The notes under the pieces are model-generated. The model saw nothing but the letters and a program-made list of their open reading frames with translations. It was not told the origin of the DNA and searched no databases. Source: a virus. Taken from it: 24,737 nucleotides of DNA. The position numbers and the translations under genes were made by a program. The stretch is taken from positions 1-24,737 of the IMG/VR virus record IMGVR_UViG_3300005605_000021; one strand, given 5' to 3'. Shown here piece by piece: positions 1 to 9,015 of the stretch (within the stretch, counting starts at the first letter, position 1; the number at the start of each line of letters is the position of its first letter).

Positions 1-3000
1 CTTATAAGCTCTAAATGATGGTAAATCATCAATATTAAACTCATATTCTTTATAATCCAAACCACTACCTTCAACTGAAGATAATAAAGATTTATCTATT
101 TTAATATCTGAATGTCCATCATTATCAGAACTATCAATAATATTTCCCATATCATTTAGATTAGAATATCCTGGGAATGGTGTGAAAATAGGTTTAAAGT
201 CAGACTTATCACTAATTGCATAAAATACTCTAATATCACATGAAGTATTGATATAAGCATTAAGCAATACCTTAATGGAAGTAGCAGAATTTTCTAAAGT
301 TACTTCCTTAGAAATATATTGACATGCTGTCGGGTCTTCCTTAAGAGTATTTACTCTATAATCATTTGCATAATCAGTAATTGGACTATTAACTCTGTTT
401 GATGTAGTCATAAAACTTAATCTTTGACTATCAATCATAGGAGAAACTTTCGAATCCATTGTATTGAGAAGTAACTTCATATGAACAGATTTGCTACCAG
501 GCAAGGTTGCTAATTTGCTACTTTCATTGGGTTTTGAGCATATCAATCTAGTAGAATTAAAATAGTTATTCTCATTAATAGTAACATATTGATATCCCAT
601 ATCTATGAATGGAATCTCACTTCCATCCATACTTTGACCACTAACAGTTCTAACTTGTGCTTTTAATGTAGTTCCTGGAACAGTTATATTCTCAATTACC
701 GGAGTAAGAACTTCAAACGGAATATTTTGAGTTGCTCTTACATTATATCCACCTGTAGATTTGGTCTCATTTAAATATAGTTCAGGATATCCTCCAGCAG
801 AAGTAGCCCTACTAACATTATTAGAATCCAGCAATGTTGAAGTATCAATTTTAATATGATATGAATCATAAGAAATGGCATTATCAAGAAGAACACTATT
901 TAAATCATGGGATTTATTAATTCTTCCCAGATTGACACCACCAAGTTCATATTTAAACACAGGTGTCCCTGCAGGATAAGAACTAGACCTTGTATTGGTA
1001 CTAAATACTCCCCTAGTCACTGTTCCACCAAGAATATTTGAACCTACACTAGTATAACTTATAATCTCACTACCAACTTGAATGAATCCTACATTGGTAG
1101 CTGCAACACCAACATTTTCAAATGTTTCAAAATCTGTTGCATCCTCTACAGTTATGCCTCCAGTACCAGAATATGAAGTACTTAATTTAGTTGGTTTAAT
1201 ATCAGTTTTTACATCACTTATATCAACAATGTTATCTGAGAAATACATTCCATGATTCTTATGATTTACCTTAATATAAAGACCATCAGTAATATTTGTT
1301 ACAATTGCTGCAGGCACATTACCACCATTAGAAGCATTTAATTCAGTAAGACCTATACCACTAACACCAGAAGTGTAGTATATTGTACTACCAGTTCCAG
1401 TAGCAAAATTTCCCTGGACTTGATCTAAAATAAACTCACTAGTTCCACCAATAGAAGCCACTGTTAGTTTAACATCCCTTCCTATATCAAGTGTTCCAAT
1501 CTGCGATACACCAAGAACATCACCAGCTTGATAACCACTACCACCATTAGCAATGGTAGCAACACCAGCAATTGATCCATTTGTAATGGTAATATTAGCA
1601 GTTGCACTTCCACCTTTACCTGTAATAGTGGTTAAGGTTACACCATCAAATGTATAGTTAGCAGCAGCTGGAGTAAATCCAAGACCCGCATTAGTAATAG
1701 TCAAAGATGTTAATGATCCAGCAACACCTGCTAGATTACCAGTAGCTTGTGTATTTAATTGACTAACTGTGTTACCAATTCTATAGTTAGAATCTGCAAC
1801 AGTTGTTCCGAATCCAACCCTAACACTCTTAGAAATAATATTTAATGGATTTGCTGGTAATACTGGAAGGAGACTATTTCCTACCTTATTATTACTAGCA
1901 CCGGTAGTATCTGGATTGTACAAGTCAATAGAACCAGATAACTCAAAATCTGCTCTAATAATCTTAAATTTAAGTTCTTCCAGTTTAGAAGATTCCCATG
2001 CTCCAGCATTTGAAGGTTTGAATAGAGAACCTAAATTTGGAGAGTTTGAAACTGCTCTTCCACTTGTACTGGGCTCACCATATCTGGAGATAGGCACAGT
2101 ATAATTTCCTGAATTTGTAGATAAAGTAATAGCATATTCTTTACCACTACCTTCCAGATAAACAGGAGAATCAAATCTTACTGGAGTAACATTTCCACCA
2201 GTAGTAGTTTCATTAGGACCAAGAATTACTTCAGAGAAAGGAATAACTTTTTGAGATGGAACTCCATTTTCAACAGTTCTTAATTGGAAAGTTATTGGAA
2301 TATTAGCATCTACTGTACCAAAGAAAAGATTGCACCTTGTTAAGAAAATACCACTACGTTCACTAACAGTAAATGTCTGTGCTAAAGGATTAGTCCATCC
2401 ACCAATTTTTTCTTGTGATCCACCAAGTGTTCTTACTCTTATGTAAGATGTTCCTAAAGCTTTACTGTAAGTGGAAGAATCAAATTCCTGCTTATAAGCA
2501 ATCTTTGGATTTCTAAGAGAAATTGTATTAGTCTTAACATTATCTAGTTTTCCATATACACTAAATTGATCTTCTGCAACAGTATGAGAAAAATCTCTAT
2601 TGTTTGAAGGTTCATCAATCAGAGTAAATAATTTTGTACCAGATTCAAACTTAGGATTGTTTTTCTTTCTAGGATCAGGAATACAGATAGTTCCCTGTAT
2701 ATATGTTTCACTAGTTACCAATTCTTTGTCTGAAACTGTTGCTACTGCACCACTAGTTTCACCTACCAGAACCATACCATTAACAGCATATCCCTGGAAT
2801 CTATATCCCTTAGTCATTGAATATAAATCAATATTCAAATAACTTGAACTAGGAGTATATGCAGTTGGTGGTATTCCATATGGTGTAGTGGTATAAGACT
2901 TACTAGGATTAGTAGAATCATAAGCACCATCTCTATGACTTGGACTTGCCAATCTAAATCTAATAAATGGTGCTTCTTGTCCAACATACTCATCAAGATT

Positions 3001-6000
3001 ATTCTTTACTACAGTACCAGTAACTATTTCACCAATTTCAAATGTTCCAGATCCAGATTCCATTGTTATCCCAAGTAACTTGGGAGTACAGTAATAAGAA
3101 ATATCTACACCATCAAAGAAAGGATACAATCTAGTAGTATCTCTCATTCCACTAGCAGAGAACATAATATTTCTCTTTCTCATATAACCTATCAAATCTC
3201 TATTAATAATCCTATCACCAATAGAGAATTTGTTAATTGAATCTGATACAAATTGGGATCCTACAGTTCTTAAAGCAGACATTGACGCATTGGCCTTCAC
3301 ATCATTCATAGTACTATTACTATGCCTTCTAACAGTTCTATCATTTACGCCCGACTTATGCTTAGAAGTTTCACCAGTCCAAAAACTCTGCCATGAGTTC
3401 CATATAATTGGAATATAACCATTTTGAGAATCTACTTCATCATCAGTTACCTTTTTAACTGTTTGAGCAAATGATCCACTATCAGCAAAAACTCTTGTCT
3501 TTATCTGTAGATTATCTACCCAGTTATCAGAAGAAGGTGTTAGTTTTAAAATTCCAGTTGAATAAGCAGCTGGGTTTCCATTAACATGTTGAAGTCTAGT
3601 TTCAAATGGTTGATCTAACCAATCAACCTCAGTATAAGAAAGTGTTATAACTTCACCTTTTATAGCACAATTAATATTTGTAGGAGTATTAACTGGATAT
3701 AATTTATCATCATTACTAGTATCAACAGTTACTGGTCCAAAATCAGTACCTACTAAAGTAGTATAATGCTTAGGTCTCAGTTCTTTAGTCTTAATATCAA
3801 TAGAATTTCTAATATTTAAAGCATCATCTTGAGAATTGAATGAAGTAAAGTTATCTACGAAGAAACCACTCTTAAATCTATTTGATCCATCAGAATCTGA
3901 AACAAACATATTAGCAGTAGTACTTTCTAATGCAGATAATCCAACATAGTATTCAAGGCTATCAATTCTTTCCTCAAGATTTTGGATATCTTTCATTTGA
4001 TATCTCTTATTTTCAGGGAAAGTTAGATTAGCCTGATCAACATCATACAAATATGGAGGTAATGTAACAGTAGATATTTCAATTGCATTATCAACTAATA
4101 CTGGTTTTTCAGGATTATCAGAAGGATCTCCAAATTTAACTTGGAAATTACCAGTTTCTGTTAAGTAGATAGTATCAACTCTTCCTTGATAATAACCATA
4201 ATCCAATATAATATTTTGATTACTAGCTAATATATTAGCAGCAGAATTTCCACTACCACTCATACTTCTTCCCAAAAATTCTAAAGGTGATCTAGTATCT
4301 GCTACAACTGAATAATCACTGACTCTAGGTCTAATATCAATAATATCAGAATTGGGAATTCCATCAATAGATGGAATTTCCTCAGAATAATTATAATCTT
4401 TATAAGATTCTATAGTAGTAACATCTCCAGTATCACTAGAATCATGAGAACCTGCTGAAAAATATACTATAATTTTCTTAGAAGGTGGTTGAGTATCAAT
4501 ATTTCTTTTCAGAGTACCAAAATCATAGAAAGTTTTTTCCTGTCCTGTTGTAAAAGTAAAGTTTGAAGAAATATCTGTGTGACTCCCAGTCAAATCTGTT
4601 ATAATAGCAGTTATATTTGACTCAGTTGCTGTAATCAATTCGCTTTCATCAAAGGTATTATCATTGAGATAAATGTAAGAAATTTTATTGGAAGCAGGTT
4701 TTGATATTACAATAGCAATAGCATTAGTAAGTTCCCCCTTTATTCTTTCCCCAACAATAATCTCACTAGTAGTACCAGATGCACTATTAATTGAATTTAA
4801 AGTCATATGGGGAGCAGATGGATCAGTAGTATTTTTGGATTCATATATTCCATGAATCTCAATAATATCAGAAGTATTTAAACAAATATCTTCATCTTGG
4901 ACTCTTGTGCCATAAGGATAATTTCCAAAATCTAATCCATCATTTATTGTTGTTGCTCCAATACCAGACCCTGCAAGTGTTGATTTGTTAATAATAACAC
5001 TTTTAACTCTATTTTTTATTTTTACTTTAGATACTGGTTTAGACTTTATTAAAGTTGCAATGAGTTTGCAAGCTGCATTATCTGTAGTTAAATTATAAGC
5101 ATTAAATGTTTTACCATCTGCAGATATATTAATACTGCTTCCAAGTAAGATTTCTACAGATCCATCTCCTCTTGTTAAAGAGTAATTTGTTCCGTTGAAT
5201 GCAGCAAAACTCTCATTATCACCAGCTTGTACTGGAGTACCAGATGATATTGCATTATTGACAATAGTAACATCATAAATTTTTCTTATTGGTAGTAAAG
5301 AATCTGTAAGATCTACATTAGCAATATTTGACTTGGGGAAAGATGTGTATAATGTATTATCACTAGAAGAATCTAATTTTGTTGCTAAAAGAGTTAAATC
5401 TGTAGTTGCTATTTGTGCAGCTGGCATAACTGAGTTATTAATACCAGTAACTATACCAACAACGGCTGTTGTGACGGAATCAGTTCCAACAACAGTAACT
5501 TTAAGGTAATTTGGATCACTAAATCTAACATCATCATATGATAAAATACTACCTACCTTTATACCATTAAGGAAGTTTGGATTATTACTCCTTATTACAC
5601 CACCTGTGGTAATAGTTGATATTCCAATAACATTTCCAACAGATTGGAGAATATCAGCACTAAATGTGGTAATACCTACAGCAGCATTAGGAGCAGCTGT
5701 AAATGGTATGCCTAGTTCATTAGAAATGATAGACTTTACATCACCTATTGAATGCTCTGTAATAGCAATAGCAATTCTACCATCTGTTATTCCATCAAAA
5801 ATAAGATTTTCATTCTCAATAAAATTACCATTTCTCTCATAAACAGTTAGTGCTACACCAGAAGAAACTGCACTCCTTAAGAATGCACTAGCTCCACTAG
5901 AAGCACCTTTAATAAATGTTGGGACAGCAAGAGTTACAGCTTGATTTAAAGTAATATCTGTATAAGTTTTTACATCATAAAGTGAAATACCCCATAAATT

Positions 6001-7419
6001 CAAATCTTGATTGGTCAAATAATTTTGAGAATTGAGTTTAAAATCATAAACTCTAGCTAATCCAATTTCAGTTCCTGCAGCATGTTCTTCATTATCTCCC
6101 TTTCTTTGATTTCTTAAACTTACAATATAAGTATTACCAATACCAACTTGAGGACTTCTTCTAACATTATTTAATTTAAATGTTGAACCAGTATTATAGG
6201 TTATCAGTTGATCTTCCAATTTATTGGCAGTTCTTGGCTTGGATGCATCAATAAAAATAGGCTCAGTAGTTTCAAGTTCATATCCCTTTACATAAGCCTT
6301 TCCTGGAGAAACTTTATATAAAGCCAAATTACTTGATGCTGAAGATCCATTATATGTAAAACTTCCAGGTTGGAAAATACCTTGATTTCCAATATTGTCA
6401 TTTAATGATTCTACTACAACAACATCAAAAGGTGTAATAGCATAGTTTCCACTTTCATCATAAGTTCTTCTTGCAAGAACATCATTCAAATCTTTAAAAT
6501 AAACTCCACCATCACCACCTCCACCAGAGGCTTTATTACCATTAGCATTATTTGGACCAACTAAGGTTCCATCTTGAATCTTAGCAAGTTCAATAAAATT
6601 ATCATCATCAAAGTCGTCAAGTGACTTTTTAAATAATGAAACTGTAATTCTTAATCTATCTGCACCTGGCGCAGCATAGTTATTAAATCCCTGTGAATTA
6701 TCATTCAGTCCATCATCCAAGTTTGCATTGATTATCTCTTCATTAATATAAAGACCAACTCTATAGCTTGGACTGGATGAATACTGGTCTAAAATAAGAG
6801 TTTCGTCAAAAACTTCTATAAATTGACCCCTTACAAAATATATTCCATTTTCAATATGAAATGCAGATCCTTGTCCACTAGAAGCAGATGTAGCTGTCAA
6901 TGCAAAGGGAGATCCTGCGGAAATAGTACTATTTCCTAACAATCCCGAAGTTATAGATACATTTGAAGAGAGTAATTCACCATCTGAAAATTCGCTAGTA
7001 CTATTATCAATAGAACTGGAAGAATCAATTCTAATGTATAATGTTAATTCCCCATCTTCAGATTCTTGTGGATATAAAATATCAGTAACAGTCGCAGAAA
7101 CACCAGATGCCTGTCCGGTGATAACAGATCCAATTATCTGATTAGCATATGCAGATACTGGAACATTTTGATAAGTATTAGATAACTTTATACAACTTAA
7201 AAGTTGAGTATAGCTAGTATTTCCAGGAATTACTTTAGCACCTTCCTTGAAAACACTCTGACCAAATCTTTCTATCTGATTGGATAGAATAGATTGTAAA
7301 GATGTTAGTTCCCTTGCCTGAACTGGATATCCAGGCTTAAACAACACCTTATGGAAGCCATCTGCAGTGTCAAAGTCGTCAAAATATGGTGCTATATTGA
7401 GATTAGTTTGCTGTGGCAT
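1..7419 (-). CDS. Giant DUF4815-type virion structural protein, C-terminus beyond the window
   Basis: Reading leftward from ATG at 7419, I checked every in-frame triplet to base 1 and found no stop, so at least 2473 residues are encoded and the end is missing. Residues 1-70 carry the signature I associate with DUF4815 in T4-like cyanophages: PYFDDFD, then FKPGYPVQARELTSLQSIL, NQIERFG and VFKEG. Near residue 1140 is a short helical segment (MKDIQNLEERIDSLEYY). Near 1410 is a conserved block (KRNIMFSASGM then PFFDGVDISYYC), and near 1698-1830 a jelly-roll-like block (FFGTVDANIPITFQLR, SPVYLEGSGKEYAI). Residues about 1900-1975 hold two copies of a Gly-x-Gly-Tyr repeat shared with the two upstream genes. 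It starts 6 nt after gp8 with no clear ribosome site. From its position after gp8 and its family, a role at the baseplate periphery or fibre attachment is likely; that role is inference. Confidence 0.85.
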   Translation of the reverse strand, partial: MPQQTNLNIAPYFDDFDTADGFHKVLFKPGYPVQARELTSLQSILSNQIERFGQSVFKEGAKVIPGNTSYTQLLSCIKLSNTYQNVPVSAYANQIIGSVITGQASGVSATVTDILYPQESEDGELTLYIRIDSSSSIDNSTSEFSDGELLSSNVSITSGLLGNSTISAGSPFALTATSASSGQGSAFHIENGIYFVRGQFIEVFDETLILDQYSSSPSYRVGLYINEEIINANLDDGLNDNSQGFNNYAAPGADRLRITVSLFKKSLDDFDDDNFIELAKIQDGTLVGPNNANGNKASGGGGDGGVYFKDLNDVLARRTYDESGNYAITPFDVVVVESLNDNIGNQGIFQPGSFTYNGSSASSNLALYKVSPGKAYVKGYELETTEPIFIDASKPRTANKLEDQLITYNTGSTFKLNNVRRSPQVGIGNTYIVSLRNQRKGDNEEHAAGTEIGLARVYDFKLNSQNYLTNQDLNLWGISLYDVKTYTDITLNQAVTLAVPTFIKGASSGASAFLRSAVSSGVALTVYERNGNFIENENLIFDGITDGRIAIAITEHSIGDVKSIISNELGIPFTAAPNAAVGITTFSADILQSVGNVIGISTITTGGVIRSNNPNFLNGIKVGSILSYDDVRFSDPNYLKVTVVGTDSVTTAVVGIVTGINNSVMPAAQIATTDLTLLATKLDSSSDNTLYTSFPKSNIANVDLTDSLLPIRKIYDVTIVNNAISSGTPVQAGDNESFAAFNGTNYSLTRGDGSVEILLGSSINISADGKTFNAYNLTTDNAACKLIATLIKSKPVSKVKIKNRVKSVIINKSTLAGSGIGATTINDGLDFGNYPYGTRVQDEDICLNTSDIIEIHGIYESKNTTDPSAPHMTLNSINSASGTTSEIIVGERIKGELTNAIAIVISKPASNKISYIYLNDNTFDESELITATESNITAIITDLTGSHTDISSNFTFTTGQEKTFYDFGTLKRNIDTQPPSKKIIVYFSAGSHDSSDTGDVTTIESYKDYNYSEEIPSIDGIPNSDIIDIRPRVSDYSVVADTRSPLEFLGRSMSGSGNSAANILASNQNIILDYGYYQGRVDTIYLTETGNFQVKFGDPSDNPEKPVLVDNAIEISTVTLPPYLYDVDQANLTFPENKRYQMKDIQNLEERIDSLEYYVGLSALESTTANMFVSDSDGSNRFKSGFFVDNFTSFNSQDDALNIRNSIDIKTKELRPKHYTTLVGTDFGPVTVDTSNDDKLYPVNTPTNINCAIKGEVITLSYTEVDWLDQPFETRLQHVNGNPAAYSTGILKLTPSSDNWVDNLQIKTRVFADSGSFAQTVKKVTDDEVDSQNGYIPIIWNSWQSFWTGETSKHKSGVNDRTVRRHSNSTMNDVKANASMSALRTVGSQFVSDSINKFSIGDRIINRDLIGYMRKRNIMFSASGMRDTTRLYPFFDGVDISYYCTPKLLGITMESGSGTFEIGEIVTGTVVKNNLDEYVGQEAPFIRFRLASPSHRDGAYDSTNPSKSYTTTPYGIPPTAYTPSSSYLNIDLYSMTKGYRFQGYAVNGMVLVGETSGAVATVSDKELVTSETYIQGTICIPDPRKKNNPKFESGTKLFTLIDEPSNNRDFSHTVAEDQFSVYGKLDNVKTNTISLRNPKIAYKQEFDSSTYSKALGTSYIRVRTLGGSQEKIGGWTNPLAQTFTVSERSGIFLTRCNLFFGTVDANIPITFQLRTVENGVPSQKVIPFSEVILGPNETTTGGNVTPVRFDSPVYLEGSGKEYAITLSTNSGNYTVPISRYGEPSTSGRAVSNSPNLGSLFKPSNAGAWESSKLEELKFKIIRADFELSGSIDLYNPDTTGASNNKVGNSLLPVLPANPLNIISKSVRVGFGTTVADSNYRIGNTVSQLNTQATGNLAGVAGSLTSLTITNAGLGFTPAAANYTFDGVTLTTITGKGGSATANITITNGSIAGVATIANGGSGYQAGDVLGVSQIGTLDIGRDVKLTVASIGGTSEFILDQVQGNFATGTGSTIYYTSGVSGIGLTELNASNGGNVPAAIVTNITDGLYIKVNHKNHGMYFSDNIVDISDVKTDIKPTKLSTSYSGTGGITVEDATDFETFENVGVAATNVGFIQVGSEIISYTSVGSNILGGTVTRGVFSTNTRSSSYPAGTPVFKYELGGVNLGRINKSHDLNSVLLDNAISYDSYHIKIDTSTLLDSNNVSRATSAGGYPELYLNETKSTGGYNVRATQNIPFEVLTPVIENITVPGTTLKAQVRTVSGQSMDGSEIPFIDMGYQYVTINENNYFNSTRLICSKPNESSKLATLPGSKSVHMKLLLNTMDSKVSPMIDSQRLSFMTTSNRVNSPITDYANDYRVNTLKEDPTACQYISKEVTLENSATSIKVLLNAYINTSCDIRVFYAISDKSDFKPIFTPFPGYSNLNDMGNIIDSSDNDGHSDIKIDKSLLSSVEGSGLDYKEYEFNIDDLPSFRAYK

Positions 7420-7425
7420 AATTTT

Positions 7426-8982
7426 TTAAAACTGCAAAACAACTTTGATATCTTCTTTTTGAGTCGATGATCGTAAAATGGATGGTCTATTATCAATATA
7501 AATTATATTTCCAGTGTATTTTTGAACTTCTGGACTAGATACACCATTGTCAAATTCTTGACCAAGATAATACGTTCTACTATTTATTACTGTAGATACA
7601 CCAGTAAATCCACTATCTATAGTTAAACTGGATCCAGAAGTAGGTGCAATTGTTAGATTACCACCACTTCCTGGTGTAGATGTAAATTCCTGTAAAATAT
7701 ATCCATATGTTGGATTGGTTTGAGCTGTTCCAACAGTATTAAATCCTGCAAGACTTCTATCCTGCCAGAATTTCAAAACTCCAGTAACTTGATCATAATT
7801 AACAACCCTACCAACAGCAGTTGTTCCTGTAGAAATAGTTTGTGTAAAATATGCATCAGGATCAAAAACTGCAGTACTATAACCACTTCCCACCAATCTA
7901 AGTGCTTGTAATGCACTAGCCTTATCCTTAATTAGAAGAGCATTAGAATCAAATTCTGTAGGATTTTCTACAATACCAATTCTTGCAATTTCATTTCCAG
8001 TAATAAAATCTGGGTTCTCAATATCATTTTCAATTCTAGAATAGAGAAGTACATTATATGCACCAAGTTCTCTATAAATGTCTGATCCATGACCCCCTTT
8101 AGGAGTTATAATAACATCAAATTCTGGTCTAGTAGTTCCTGTGGGAACTCCACCTGCAACTAAATCAACACTACCATAAGTATAACGATAACCTTGATTG
8201 GTAACTATAATAGAACCAATTTTTTGGTCGTTTGTTGTAGTAATAGTACATTCTGCACCACTACCATTACCAGCAATGGGAACATTTGTATAAGTAGCAC
8301 CACCAACAGGACCGATACCAGCACCTTTATTAGTAACAACTACGATTTTAATTGACCCATCTATTGCATTATCTCTTACAGATTCTGTATATATTGAAGT
8401 ATCCCAATTATCTGGGACAGGCATAAAATCTGTGGATTCAAATTTTGCAATATCAGCAGGTTTAATAGTATAAAGATATTTCCAAATATAACCATCACCA
8501 CTACTACCAGCACTTCTTGGTTCTAATTCTGTAAAGGTGGGTTCATCCAATGAAGGTTTCCCATCAGGGGTGTCTGGATTGGATCCATTTTGAAGGCAAA
8601 TATAAACTCTATAATCACTATTCAGAACATAAAAATATGTAGAATATAAACTAGTAGCACCTGAAATTGGAGCAGTATTGGTTCTGCTGTAATCATGTCT
8701 ATACATATCATAAACACTACCAGAATTCCACTTTCTTCTAGGAACTACCTGTCTGACATCAGAACTGGTAATCTTTTTCATAGCAATCATTGTATCCCAA
8801 TAATCAGTCTCTTGACCAAAATTATCTTTTGGAGCAGGAGGACTCTTATCCCACTCTTCTTGATAATCATTTGGATTAGAAAGACCTACAAAGGTATAAT
8901 ATGAATTGAGAGAAGTAGTAACTCCAGCAACAAAGTTCTTTGCATTTAATATTCTAATTTGATCAGTTATAATTGCAGACAT
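7426..8982 (-). CDS. gp8: Baseplate wedge protein gp8, with an enlarged middle
   Basis: This 518-residue protein resembles T4 gp8 (334 residues), a wedge component of the contractile-tail baseplate. Shared landmarks in order are VVPRRKW at residues 79-85 (VIPRRDW in T4), GDGYIWKYLYTI at 162-173 (GDGYVWEYLFEI in T4), and the C-terminus at 489-518, where GNIIYIDNRPSIL and the ending in LQF match T4 GEMIYMENRPPII and the ending in FTF. The extra length of roughly 180 residues lies between about 205 and 470. It includes copies of the Gly/Tyr repeat found in the neighbouring giant proteins (IIVTNQGYRYTYG). The ATG at 8982 lies 33 nt from the upstream stop and 18 nt after a late-promoter octamer. 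No Shine-Dalgarno sequence is evident. The T4 comparison is from memory of that sequence, not from a computed alignment. Confidence 0.9.
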   Translation of the reverse strand: MSAIITDQIRILNAKNFVAGVTTSLNSYYTFVGLSNPNDYQEEWDKSPPAPKDNFGQETDYWDTMIAMKKITSSDVRQVVPRRKWNSGSVYDMYRHDYSRTNTAPISGATSLYSTYFYVLNSDYRVYICLQNGSNPDTPDGKPSLDEPTFTELEPRSAGSSGDGYIWKYLYTIKPADIAKFESTDFMPVPDNWDTSIYTESVRDNAIDGSIKIVVVTNKGAGIGPVGGATYTNVPIAGNGSGAECTITTTNDQKIGSIIVTNQGYRYTYGSVDLVAGGVPTGTTRPEFDVIITPKGGHGSDIYRELGAYNVLLYSRIENDIENPDFITGNEIARIGIVENPTEFDSNALLIKDKASALQALRLVGSGYSTAVFDPDAYFTQTISTGTTAVGRVVNYDQVTGVLKFWQDRSLAGFNTVGTAQTNPTYGYILQEFTSTPGSGGNLTIAPTSGSSLTIDSGFTGVSTVINSRTYYLGQEFDNGVSSPEVQKYTGNIIYIDNRPSILRSSTQKEDIKVVLQF

Positions 8983-9000
8983 TTTTAACAGATTTTTAGT

Positions 9001-9008
9001 TATTTATT
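9001..9008 (-). promoter_or_regulatory. T4-type late promoter octamer before gp8
   Basis: The minus strand reads AATAAATA, fitting the NATAAATA late promoter pattern described for T4-like cyanophages (TATAAATA in T4). It lies in the 33-nt gap between the giant gene and gp8, 18 nt before the gp8 ATG. This would add a gp8 transcript separate from read-through of the 12-kb gene upstream. The motif is short and the DNA is AT-rich, so a chance match is possible. Its position in the gap is the main support. Confidence 0.55.
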
Positions 9009-9015
9009 AAGGTTC

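Noticed and set aside
1-7419. Frameshift or broken gene at the left edge
   Set aside because: All 2473 codons were read in frame without a stop, so the gene is simply cut by the window edge.
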